From NCBI GenBank assembly GCA_019321725.1, contig CM033120.1:18506278-18570277 (forward strand): a DNA stretch of 64,000 nucleotides, given 5' to 3'. This document shows, one piece after another, positions 12,678 through 23,724 of the stretch. The notes below the pieces were generated by a model. It searched no databases. It was not told the origin of the DNA and saw nothing but the letters and a program-made list of their open reading frames with translations. Both the position numbers and the translations under genes were made by a program. Position 1 is the first letter of the stretch. Each line of letters opens with the position of its first letter. Source of the DNA: Paulownia fortunei. Its lineage: Eukaryota > Streptophyta > Magnoliopsida > Lamiales > Paulowniaceae.

Positions 12678-14111
12678 ATGTCATTCAGCATTACAACCTT
12701 TCACTTCTTTCTTCTACTTGCTACTGCCTTAATCTTTGATAAATTCCATGCAAGAGAAACGAGGGACACTCAGTCTCTTGTCTTGGGATTAACTCATTCC
12801 AGGACAACAATTCCCACTCCAAAGACTGCCTCTAATCCAGCAAAAAGACCATCAGAAATGCTGGATATGACGGAGCCACTCAAAGAAGTAAGAGATGGAT
12901 ACATTATATCCCTCAGTTTAGGGACACCCCCTCAGGTCATCCAAGTATATTTAGATACTGGAAGTGATCTCACTTGGGTGCCTTGTGGGAATCTATCTTT
13001 CAATTGCATAGATTGCGATGACTATAGAAATAACAAGTTAACTGCTAGTTTCTCTCCTTCCCGTTCCTCATCATCCTTGAGGGATTCTTGTTCAAGTCCC
13101 TTTTGTATCGATATGCATAGCTCCGATAACTCATTTGATCCTTGCATTATGGCAGGGTGCTCTTTGAGTACCCTACTCCGGTCCACGTGTTATAGGCCAT
13201 GCCCTTCATTTGCTTACACCTACGGTGATGGTGTTGTGGCTGGAACTCTCACTAGGGATATTCTTAGATTTCATGCAAGTAGACCTAATTCCACAGGCGA
13301 AATTCCCAAATTCTGTTTTGGTTGCGTTGGCGCCACATATAGAGAGCCTATAGGAATTGCAGGGTTTGGAAGAGGCCCACTCTCACTTCCTTCACAATTA
13401 GGGTTTCTTCAAAAGGGGTTTTCTCATTGCTTCTTGCCTTTCAAATTTGCAAACAACCCTAATATTTCCAGCCCTCTAGTTGTAGGGGACCTAGCAATAT
13501 CCTCCAAAGAGTATTTGCAGTTTACCCCAATGTTGAAAAGTCCCATGTACCCAAACTACTATTACATTGGTCTAGAGGCTGTAACTGTAGGCAGTGTCAC
13601 TGAAACACAAGTGCCCTTAAGCTTGAGAGGGTTTGATTCATCAGGCAATGGTGGCATGATCATAGACTCAGGAACCACTTACACTCACTTGCCCGAGCCA
13701 TTTTATTCGCAACTTCTGTCAGTCCTCCAGTCAGTAATAACGTATCCTCGAGCCACAGAAGTGGAGGAGAGATCAGGTTTTGATCTTTGTTACAAAATTC
13801 CATGCCAAAGCAATAATATTCTAGCTGATGATCTTCCTTCAATCACTTTCCATTTCTTGAGCAATGTGAATCTCACACTGCCGCAAGGGAATTCTTTCTA
13901 TGCCATGAGTGCACCAAATAACTCTACTGTGGCCAAGTGTTTGCTTTTCCAAAGCATGGATGACAGTGATCATTATGGACCAGCTGGGGTTTTTGGAAGC
14001 TTTCAACAGCAAAATGTGGAAGTTGTCTATGACTTGGAGAAGGAGAGAATTGGATTTGAGGTTGCTGATTGCGCCAAGGCTGCAGTTTCTCAAGGGCTTC
14101 AAAGGACATAA
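12678..14111 (+). CDS. Pepsin-like (A1) aspartic protease, nepenthesin type, single exon
   Basis: A secreted or vacuolar aspartic endopeptidase of 477 aa. Residues 1-25 form a signal peptide (hydrophobic FFLLLATALIF) and a propeptide extends to about residue 72. The catalytic motifs are D93-T-G-S in DTGSDLTWVPC and D330-S-G-T-T in IDSGTTYTHLP. The flap region has FAYTYGDG. The Cys-rich insert after the first catalytic Asp (CIDCDD... CSSPFC... CIMAGC... CYRPC) is the nepenthesin-type insertion, so this is not a typical plant phytepsin, and no saposin-like insert is present. Closest by memory are At4g16563-like proteases. The start codon is the ATG at 12678; a longer frame begins with TTG at 12672. 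Several Asn-X-Ser/Thr sites fit secretion. The intronless structure is usual for this class. Confidence 0.93.
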   Translation: MSFSITTFHFFLLLATALIFDKFHARETRDTQSLVLGLTHSRTTIPTPKTASNPAKRPSEMLDMTEPLKEVRDGYIISLSLGTPPQVIQVYLDTGSDLTWVPCGNLSFNCIDCDDYRNNKLTASFSPSRSSSSLRDSCSSPFCIDMHSSDNSFDPCIMAGCSLSTLLRSTCYRPCPSFAYTYGDGVVAGTLTRDILRFHASRPNSTGEIPKFCFGCVGATYREPIGIAGFGRGPLSLPSQLGFLQKGFSHCFLPFKFANNPNISSPLVVGDLAISSKEYLQFTPMLKSPMYPNYYYIGLEAVTVGSVTETQVPLSLRGFDSSGNGGMIIDSGTTYTHLPEPFYSQLLSVLQSVITYPRATEVEERSGFDLCYKIPCQSNNILADDLPSITFHFLSNVNLTLPQGNSFYAMSAPNNSTVAKCLLFQSMDDSDHYGPAGVFGSFQQQNVEVVYDLEKERIGFEVADCAKAAVSQGLQRT

Positions 14112-15492
14112 GTTTTTCTGGTGTTTGTTCATGGTAGTCTTTCCTCTTATCTCCGGTCTGGAATGGCTTTAACAGTTTGGACTTTTTCTCGTCCTTTCCT
14201 GTGTTCTCGATAACTTTAAAAGAAGTAATGCTTGTACTTTGCGCAGTATTTTAAATCTCAGTTGTATGCATGATTCTGCTTCTTCTTTTTTTTTTCGCTT
14301 TTTGGGTATCAATTGCATGATGTCCTAACCCCAACTGCTTCTTTCTCTTTCAAGATTGCAATTATGGAATGGGTTCTTTTTCAGTTATTCTCGTTAATTA
14401 AATTATAAAGCAAATCAGCCAGGTTTCCTTTCGAAATCCCAACACCATTCATAATGTTCTATGCAAATTCCATTTCGTTGCTCATATCAAGAAGATATGT
14501 AGACAGTCAGCGATAACTCAGCAGTTTGTCCAAAACCTAGGAAGAAAATGTGAAAGAAGTAACGAAACTGAACAACTCAAGAAATTTAGTACATAAAGGA
14601 TGATACTAAGAAGAATGGGAGACCCTATGTGCAGCAAAATTAACAGGATTTAAGGTTAATTAGCTATTTTCTTTTTCCCCTCCCGTCTAAATATTACTGC
14701 CTTTGGCAAAAAGGAAGTAGCATTTGGGAATTGAAGAATAAGATAATTCTTACAGCTCTCTCATATACATAAAGAAATTTGAGACAATTTAACAGTGAAG
14801 ATTATACAGAGAAGAAAATATTTGCTTTTGCTTTTGGGTGTTTTGGGGAATATGTTTTTGGGAAAGGAATTTGAGAATGAAAATCGATCAAAGTATTGTT
14901 CGTTTTTTATTTTGTGATAAATATTTTTATAATAAAAATATCTTATCTTATAAAATATTTTATCTAATTAGTAGTGTTACATCAATCTAATGAATTATGT
15001 TGTATTTTAAAAAATATATATATATATAAATAATATATATATATATATTTATAATAACAAAATAATTGAATAATATAATAATATTGATTTGACCTCATAT
15101 TACTGGCGAAGAATGAATTTGTTTTGGTGGGGTGGGGGAAGAAAATGATTCAGAATGAAAACAAATATTGCCTTACTTTTTTCTGTACTCTCTCTCTTTT
15201 TTCGTTTCACAGTCCCTTTTCACGTGGTAGACAAACTTCCAAACATATCTATAAATACAGAATTGCATTATCTTTAATTAGATGCAAGAAAAGGACCATC
15301 GAGCTTCATGTAACAATTTACAGCATACCGATTTCCGACAAACCTGTAAAATCTATGTGCTGTTCACATATCCCCCCTTGTGTTTTATCATTCCCTCCCC
15401 CTCTTTTCATGGACTCTTGCCTCTTTGCGCACCAAGAAGAAAACCCCTTGATAATAGTCTCCTTGTGTGTTTGAAGTAGCCTACAACACTTG
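14112..15492. other. Intergenic region between convergent genes
   Basis: This region holds the 3' ends of the protease (+) and the TLC-domain gene (-). It is AT-rich, with an imperfect TA/AT tract at 15010-15055 (ATATAT...TTTATAATAAC) and no gene. A 116-residue reading frame at 15124-15474 has neither family features nor a credible composition. Confidence 0.5.
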
Positions 15493-18400
15493 TCACTGCC
15501 GCTTTGCTAAAGTCTTCTTCAACCCCTTGATAATCTTCCCAAACCACATTAAGTTCATGATTGCAAACACCGAGGGTACAGAAAATACCAAAAGAAAACC
15601 AACGGTGTGCATCTGCATGACCTGCAAGTAATTCAGAAACTTATATAAAATCCATAATATGTGCTTTGGTCAATGATCCATGACAGAAATTTTTCAAGGA
15701 TCTCAGGGGACAAAGGAGTATGGCAGAGTAAAAATGTTGCACAATCCCTGAGAAGATGAAAATAAGAATTGATCAATGAGAGAGGAGAAAAATGTCAGTT
15801 GAATTCAATAATATTACCAAAACTGCCGTATTTTGTTGATTACTTGACTTGGTCAAGTGCACTATGTATTTGGGAGAGAACACAATCAAGAAATTTTCTT
15901 ATGTTGTCTTGTAAGCAATTCACAAAACACCTGAGGCATAAAATGCCTAAATATAACTCTTAAGCAGAATCGCAATCCTATTATTTTCAATAAACAGAAA
16001 AAAAACATACCAGCTCACATAGAATTCTCAAGAGCACAGAATGGAGGAGAGAGGTGATATTTCTGGTATGAAAGGGGATAAGAAGTTAGTCTTTGTGGCA
16101 CTATGAAGTCTTAGGAAGTAATTACCTGAACATGGTGGAGATAGACATGGTAAAACATGTAAACAAACAAAAGAATCCTTGCCACCTGCATTTCACAATA
16201 CGGGGTTCAGTAAGCATTGATGAAGATGAACAATGAAACGGCTACAAATCAAGATGAGATCCCATCACGAAGAAATTGCTAAAATATGATAATCTGAAAG
16301 AAACTTCTGAAGTTCAAGAGTTTCAGAATCAGTACACAACCAATCGTATATGCCGCTGAGTATCATGTTCACTCATCTTGCTTCAAACAAATCTCACTTT
16401 TGTATTGTAGGGGTACAATATAAACAATATAATTACAGTATAAAGTAGATTTACGCACCAACCAAGCAACAAAAATCACAACCCCATTAATCAGATATGC
16501 ATTGGATCTCTTCAATCCAGCCGTATCAAGATACCTGTGCGCGATGCATATAAATTCATCAAAAATAATCTCAGATTTTGACAGGAAGTTCATTAATTTT
16601 TTTCCTTATTTCTCACTCCAACATTCTGAGAACTCACCATCTCATGTTGATCTCTGGGGTTGTCACCTCAGATATCAGGACCATGAACGTGTAAAGCTGC
16701 CCCTCTCCTGTAAACATGGAATATGCTACTGCAATTCCCGAAAGAGAGTGATGGACGATCTGAAATCCATAAGCGACAGAACTGTTACAGTCTGCACTAT
16801 GCATTTTCAAATAAACGGCTTTCCATTGATACCAGTGTTTAGTCAAGAATAGACAAACACGACTTTTCCTTTTTAAGCATATCTTCAGACACAAAGGGTC
16901 AAGGAATTGGCAAATGTGCTACATAAGTGGAATGCAGCAATCTAGAGAAGGAGCTATAATTTCATATGGAACAGTACAGAAGGTGACACTATCTAACGTG
17001 TTATTTGGCTTATCCTCACTACAATTAAACAGAACCATTCCAAATATTGAAGACATAAAAGTAGCACATCCCCAAGATAGCCACATTCAACAGCCCATAC
17101 ACTTGATTGAGTCACTCAACAAGACAAGCCTGAACCTATATGGAACTTGCCATATATGGATCAATGTAATGCAGAAATATACCAAAAATAATTCATTTTC
17201 ATGCTTGCAGTTCACTTACGTACTCTACTCCACCCAAAGAAGGATACAGCCAACAAATCATTCCAAGGTCTGAAATGAAATACCCAACAGAAATCTGCCA
17301 AAAGTCACATACCAAACAGAAAAGTATGTCATGGGGCTCATCACCACATAAATTAATGGATAAATTCAGACAAAACTAAATAAGTAGAGATCTCACAGGA
17401 AATGATTCAAAAGTATGCAGTGGGACCTCGCTGTGCTATTCAATTACAGTTTTGACCTTAATTTTTTGAATAAATGTCGCAGATAAAAAACTTTTAAAAC
17501 GACAAAGCTGCCTAGCCTCACCTGATAGCATAGATTAAGGTCATATAGATCTCATATTTCTCCAATAGACAAAGCAGAAAATTAATAAATGAAATAAAAC
17601 CCGTGGCTAGTATTTACCAAATTTGGTACTTGAAAATCAATACTGATCACATGCCTGCATTCTTCCACAAACAACTCTTTCTTTTCTTTCTTTTCTTTTT
17701 TTTTTTTTAAAGATCGGAGCCCCATAGCTAAAAGGAGATCACCTGTATTTGTAATTAAAAAACTTGGTTTCCTTATCAAAGAATTGTTTGAAAGAGTATA
17801 AGTTGAAAAAAAAAATGATGTGATAGGTTGTGATATAGGAAACATATATATTGCCACTCATTCAGTTCAGGAAGTGCTACCTTATCGACTAATAAAGTTT
17901 GTCCATTGTCAAATTAAAAGCCTAGCAGATGTGTCCATGATTTATTTAAAAAATAATAACATGGAAATTTAAATATTTTAACATACAAATACCCTTTTTG
18001 AGAATGCTCAAAAGCAGCTAAGAGAATCTTCTTGAAAAATGGATATGCAAAAGATGCCCCACGAGTAAAAGAAGATATATCAGACACTTACCCCTAGTGC
18101 AAATGTTGAGAGAGGTGAACTTCGGAGCATAATTAGCCCAACAAAATTGTGGTCGGAGAAAAGATCGGACCAGAGCACAAAGTGCAAGGACATAATTGAA
18201 ATAAAAATGGCATGAAGAGTGGAAATACCACTGCAGAAAAGTAAGTGCCAAAAAAGTCAGAGCAGCATCAAAAACTATAACAGAAAAAATTATGAACAAG
18301 TTTAGTCACCGATTATTCCAGTCAATTCTTTGAATCTTAGTGAGACCATTATAACTCCAGAAGTAAAAAGTGCTGATAAGCTTGGTCAGATCATAGACCT

Positions 18401-18843
18401 GTTGAAGGCCAAACAGTTATTAACACTCAATAAAGTCTCATAAAAACACAGAGCAGAAGAAATTTTTTATTGCCGAAAATATGTTAATTCGTGTCTTTCA
18501 AGTGTTGCTACTTATTTAGTAAGATATACATTTTCTGCATGTAGTCCCGAATACAAATATTCACAAGAGTTTCCTACTTTGTCAAATAAAAAGAGAGTAA
18601 ATGGCATCTCCAAACTTCATCACTATTTATCAGAGTAATCGTTCTGGTCTTTCAAAACCTATGATGATGTAAAACTAGAAAGGAATTGCAAATGCTCAAA
18701 CATACCAATTTGCACGCCAATATGCCAGCAAGAACAGAAGTGTATGGGATAAAAGGATCTGCTAATAAGTAGTTTTTGACTAGCACCTCCGCCTGGTTTT
18801 GATAAGACCCAAACGCCAAAACAGTTCGTTGAGAATCTGCCAT
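15493..18843 (-). CDS. TLC-domain multi-pass membrane protein (TLCD4/TMEM56-like), 8 exons
   Basis: A 275-aa membrane protein of the TRAM-LAG1-CLN8 (TLC) family, like Arabidopsis At4g10360; its biochemical role is not established. Exons, in transcript order, are 18706-18843, 18310-18398, 18092-18230, 17220-17294, 16638-16759, 16459-16534, 16126-16185 and 15493-15621. All introns are GT-AG and the phases join to 828 nt. Recognisable pieces are YDLTKLISTFYFWSYNG, the RGISTLHAIFI helix, RSSPLSTFALG, DLGMICWLYPSLGG, the HHSLSGIAVAY histidine pair typical of TLC proteins, then SEVTTPEINMRWYLDTAG and a basic tail ending KKTLAKRQ, which could act as an ER-retention-like signal. Several hydrophobic segments are visible. 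The ATG at 18843 is probably preceded by a long 5'-UTR intron (separate entry). Confidence 0.9.
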
Positions 18844-20900
18844 TATACAGAGTTACCAGACAATATGTTTGATTCTCTTCTACAACACAATTATTTCCAG
18901 GCTTCCTGGCAACAAATTCAACAGAACACTCAGAACAACAAACTTTAGCTTAACAATAGCATGGTGAACATAAGTTATGATGGGCATTGCCCTCAAAGTG
19001 AATAAGAAAGACAATGAAGCAAAGATGAAAGGACGTTGTTTATGAGATGCACATGTATAGCCTCTCCATGCTACAGCTATATTAATTATTTTAACCATTA
19101 ATAGGTTAAACCTCAGGCACCAATATTCTCTCTTCATACTACAAAAAATTGCTTCAGATAGACAGTAGTTTTGATAGTCCACACTGCAGATACCTTTACA
19201 ATTTAAAAAGAGCTCCACAAGGCTCAATGACAAACTTTGTATCACAATCTCAGAAGCATTAAACACAAGACTAAGAGGAGGCTTGGCTAAGCTTATTTAA
19301 GACATGTTATAAGATTTTTTTTGAGTTTATAAGATGTTACATCTTTTTTAAAAATATAATTGTTGAAGTGTGTGGATAAAATAAGATGGGATGTTGGTAA
19401 TGGCAATTTTGTAATTAATATTGTAAAACTTTTGTAATTTTTAAAATCTTAAAAATAAGTTAGGAACTCTTTATTTTTTGAAAGGGGCTTATAATATCCT
19501 ACTATCTTATTTTGGGAGCTTATATCTCCTCTTCTTAAATATTTTGCCAAATACTCTAGGACATATTATATGAGCTTTCAAATATCTTATAAGATATTTT
19601 AAGGAGCTTTTAAGCTATGTCAAACACCCTCTAATTCTAGAAGTAATTTAAATCCATTTTGCCAACATCAAGCACAACAATCAGCATCAGGGACAAGAAT
19701 GCATGAATGCCACTGTTGTAAGCTAACTAATGAAAAGACAAGAACCAGAATAGTGAAGAAACACAAAGAAAGCATCTGAATGGAATCTAGATGAAATGAA
19801 GCATAATGATTGGCCAAAGGGACATGGCTGTGTCAATATTATCGTTGTCAGCAGACATGTAAAAATATCCATTGGTCAAATTATGTGGTCTTTCTCGCAT
19901 GCACATTCAGAAAGTATAATCATGAAACAATAAGATATTGCACAAGACCAAATCCTTTTTATATTGCAGAAGATGAATCATCTTTCATGACACTCATATG
20001 ATAGAAATGGTGTCGAACACAGGCAATATCTTTGTTAAAGCAGTAAAGAAATCTGCTAAACACTGTTGTCAAAGCATACGAGTAAAAGATTAAGAAGGTA
20101 TTTGTGTTAGATTACATTAATGAATAACTTAATAATTACCTCAACAATATTATTGATGAACACCAAAAAGTAACAAATATGCTCAATTAAGTTTTTTTAA
20201 CATATGGTAGTATATTTTACAACCTGTAGAAGAGTTACTACTCTCAGCTTGGACAGGGCTAGTATTTGACTACACATGCAGTTGAGATTCAAGATTGAAG
20301 ACTAAAAGATTGCATAGGATGGAATATATGATATTCTTCATCCTCTCAAGATTGAAAACTCATAATCTTGATAATCTGGAACACCACGAACTAATCGCCA
20401 TTTGAAATCTGCTAGTAATAGAATGGAATTTAATGGAAAACATATGATATCAGAACAGTTTAAAGCGTGCAACCGAGACGTCCACAATAGAGGGCGTAAT
20501 TTATTGCAGTGTATTCACACATTATGGTGGGCGGCTCAAACAGCTGTTGCCGCCAAATAAAGAAAAATGTGCAAATCTTGGAAAAATGCACCTTGAGATC
20601 ACAGCATTACTCAACATTAATAGTCATTCATTCCAAAATGGTGTCACAAACACGCAAATAATCCACGAGATCATAAACTAACGTTCCAAAAATATGCAGA
20701 AAAATTGGTTCGGCATACCTGACGGTTGAGAAATCCCACCAGCAAATTACGGAAAATCAACATGACATTGAATCACATTCTTGGCGATAGCGTGAAAAAT
20801 TGGGGCTCTATTTTCTGTTTTTTGGTGGGTTTGGGAGATTAAGAGAAGGCAAGAAAAATCTGAACGAAGATAAACAAAGGCCAAATGTGTATGGGAGAGT
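18844..20900 (-). other. Putative 5' UTR of the TLC gene with a ~1.8 kb leader intron
   Basis: No coding sequence was found here. A good minus-strand donor (CAG|GTATGC) ends a candidate exon at 20719, and an acceptor (TTGCCAG) lies at 18906-18907, giving a leader exon of roughly 20719-20900, an intron 18906-20718, and a second leader piece 18844-18905. This explains why no other gene occupies the stretch. It is an inference from splice consensus alone. The Tourist-like MITE 19275-19631 lies inside the proposed intron. Confidence 0.4.
19275..19631. mobile_element. Tourist-like (PIF/Harbinger-type) MITE, 357 bp
   Basis: The element is bounded by TAA on both sides (19272-19274 and 19632-19634), the 3-bp target duplication typical of PIF/Harbinger elements. 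The left end GAGGAGGCTTGGCTAAGCTTA is matched imperfectly by the complement of the right end, GAGGGTGTTTGACATAGCTTA, with the shared core AGCTTA. The inside is AT-rich with repeated TTATAAGAT motifs near both ends, forming subterminal inverted repeats. There is no coding capacity, so the element is non-autonomous. The identification rests on structure only. Confidence 0.65.
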
Positions 20901-21541
20901 CTAAAGACCCGTGAAAGAAACCATGAGAAAGAAAGTTCAATCTATGAATGAGAGATCAAACAAGAACTCGAGAAAAATCAAGAAAATGCTAAAAACCAGA
21001 GATAGGGAGGTGAGAGTTTTGTGTAATGTGTTTGTGGTAAGCGAGTTTACTTTTTGGTTTTTCGGTGGGTACTCTGTTCGAATCTCCAACCGAAACAATG
21101 AAGTAATGAAAGACGGGGGGTTATTGGAATTGCACTAAGGCCTTATTTCCTTCGAAGATGGTATTGCCTTTGATAGATAAGAAATGGATATGATTTTTGG
21201 CTCCTTAGGATAATATAAATTCAATTTTGTGTTTGGTTCGTATGATGAGTTAAGAAATAAATCAAGACATGATGTGTGATTCTACCATTAACATTATTAT
21301 AAATAATACATCATTGTCCTGTATAATGAAATATGCATTATTAATGCAGTGCCACTTGAACTTAAAACTTCATTATTGTATAGAGTTTTAGGACATTAAT
21401 TTTGAAGATTCAATCATGAAGTAGAAGGCAAGATTATGCATTTATAAATAATACTTCATTAATTATAAATAATACATCTAATTTGACTGCAAATGTACAT
21501 AGAAGGCAAGATTATGCGTTTTGGATTCTCCCTGTCAACTT

Positions 21542-21669
21542 GTATTTTATATCGTATTTTACGTTATATATTCATAATAAATATATGAGATACATAATCA
21601 AATGTATATTTTAAAATATATTATATTCACTTACATGCATTTTTAATATAAAATATAAAATAAAATACC
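21542..21669. repeat. AT-rich fold-back (hairpin) element, copy 1
   Basis: The left arm GTATTTTATATCGTATTTTA pairs imperfectly with the right arm near 21645-21669 (TAAAATATAAAATAAAATAC). The centre contains AATGTATATTTT. There is no coding capacity. The structure resembles a MITE or a simple fold-back repeat, and the base content resembles copy 2, 370 bp away. Confidence 0.45.
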
Positions 21670-22042
21670 CAATAAAAATGAAGGATTTGAACTGAAAATT
21701 ATCAGTATTACATATTTGCATAGTATATGATTACTGATTGAACAAGGAAATAGTCTCCCATGCATACGTCTGGATGAAAAAAATTTGCAAGAGGACGAGA
21801 AATGTTGCATATAACTATTTGGGTTGACAACTTAAACTTCATACTTTCAACTTTCATGATTTTGATTTTTAAGGACAACGATGTGCAAATTTGATAAGGG
21901 CAGCGAAGAAACAAATAGCAGCAAGAGTGGTTTATTGAAACAAATTGTGATTATTGTGTGTTTAACAATAATAATATATGAATTTTTTTTCAATTATTTA
22001 AACATCTAATGTATTATTCATCAGCATCTCAAAAATACAAGT

Positions 22043-22169
22043 AGAATCTTTTATTTTAAATTATATTTTATATTTTATTTCAATATAACATAATATTTTC
22101 AATATACATTTAATATGTATTGATGATATTAAAATATAAAATAAAATATTATTTAAAATAAAAAAATTC
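22043..22169. repeat. AT-rich fold-back (hairpin) element, copy 2
   Basis: Arms of about 40 bp pair almost fully: the left arm (22043-22088) has TTTTATTTTAAATTATATTT, and the right arm (22128-22169) reads back as TTTTATTTTAAATAATATTT. The ends are GAAT/ATTC and the loop is about 35-40 bases. Seen directly; classification as a mobile element is inference. Confidence 0.5.
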
Positions 22170-23363
22170 AATTTGAGATTTGAGAGATGACATGAGGTAG
22201 GAATACAACATAAGTAAATATTGCGTCTGTGGTCTGTATTACGTGGCCACTATTTTTCCTCAAGGAAGACCAAATTTGCGTGAAGACCAAATGTTGTTTT
22301 GTAGGGTCTGGTTGCTCATGGTGTCCATGGTTCCCTTAATAATAATCCCATTGGAGAAAAATAAACTTTTTTTTTAACAAAAATAAATATCATGAATATC
22401 ATTTTTATTTTTTTTTGGTCATTCACTATTGATTAGTGGGTTGGAGTTTTTCGCCGTTCATTTTATTTGATCCATAAGCATTAATCATTGAATTCCAACG
22501 AATTATAGATTGCAGTGTTTTGAATCCATTCAATAATTTCACATATATTTTAAATGGATAGCTTAACTTTTTGAAAGAGCAGTGGAAAACTTATGATATG
22601 TTTGGTGTTATTTCAATTATTTTGGAAAAAAATTTAGAAAAATATATTTTGAATAGTGAAATTGAGAAATTTGTGGAATATAAATATTTTTAAATACATT
22701 AATAAATAATGATATGATGTATTTCATTCCTATAAAATACTGAAAATATATTTAGTTTTATTTTTTTGGATGCATTTGTAATTATAGGTATCTTATTAAA
22801 GTTGTTGTGTTTAGAGATAGAACAGTAGAATGTAAAATTATTAAATTAAATTAATAATTAATAAATATTTTATGAAATAAAATATTTTGATTTCGAAAGA
22901 ACAAAAATATTTTGATGGAAATAACACACATCTTTGTGACCATATCATCCATTAATTTGGATTCCACATTATGTGGTGGATTTTCATCCCATGTTTTATT
23001 CGGTGTGCGTCAATATAAACTAGCTATGTACCTAAACCTTATTTCTTCCAAATTATTACATTCAGTGTGGGTCATTATCAACTAGGTACCTAAACCTAAA
23101 CCTAAACCTTAAGCAGTGTTTGATTTATTTTAGATGTTTTAGAAAAATGTATTAGAGGATGTGTATTATGTTTTATTTTATTTTAGGAATTATTTTGAAG
23201 GGTAATGATTAGTGTATTTTGAAATAATTTGGGCCAAAAAAAATATTTTGAAAGAAAATATATTTAGGAATTTGTAGTTCCAAACTAACCTATGTTTGGT
23301 TTTCCTAGTTCCAAAATTTTATTGGAATTATTTAATTGGCTGAACCAGAAAGGGTTATGGCAT

Positions 23364-23453
23364 TGGGCCTATAGGTAAGATCTGCGAATTACTCTATTGC
23401 ATTGGGCCTAAGAGAAATTGCAAAGGTCTAGGGTTTTAACTGCAAAACCCTAA
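23364..23453 (+). promoter_or_regulatory. Site II plus telo-box promoter cluster of the mTERF gene
   Basis: Two site II-type motifs, TGGGCCT at 23364-23370 and 23403-23409, precede two telo-box-like motifs: TAGGGTTTT at 23429-23437 and AAAACCCTAA at 23444-23453. In plants this pairing marks promoters of genes for ribosomal, mitochondrial and other growth-linked proteins, bound by TCP factors (site II) and telomere-repeat-binding/Pur-alpha-type factors (telo box). It fits the mTERF gene downstream. The two telo boxes form an inverted repeat with 9-bp arms and a 6-base loop. Confidence 0.75.
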
Positions 23454-23724
23454 CTCAAAATCTAATCATTGAGAAGTGAGCAGTAACTAAAAGGAGATAA
23501 ATTGAATCAATTCGCGTAACCAAAGGTATGGATAAATTTCATAAAATGTTCTTACAAGAAACCCCTAAGCGTGAGTAGCTGACGTTAGTTTTTAATATTC
23601 AGCAGAAACTCATTATTTCACATATGTTAATTTGGATTCTTGCCTTTACGTGAGATACAGATTTCTTCTTTGTTTAAATTTATTTGGTTTTTTGGAGTAT
23701 CGCTGTCTGGTTTCTGGATTCTCT

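Larger units (their letters stand above)
20901..23360. other. AT-rich intergenic region, TLC to mTERF
   Basis: Bidirectional upstream region of two divergent genes. No gene was found. It holds two fold-back elements (listed separately) and an AT-rich stretch at 22600-23300 whose edges resemble decayed MITE ends (TTTGGTGTTATTTCAATT and CCAAACTAACC). A short tandem CCTAAA run lies at 23090-23110; it is a 6-bp unit, unlike the 7-bp plant telomere repeat. Confidence 0.45.

Noticed and set aside
15124..15474. 116-residue plus-strand frame between convergent genes
   Set aside because: Non-ATG start, random composition, and it overlaps the 3' region of the TLC gene.
23090..23110. Tandem CCTAAA run considered as interstitial telomere repeat
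   Set aside because: The unit is 6 bp and only about three copies; plant telomeres use a 7-bp CCCTAAA unit.
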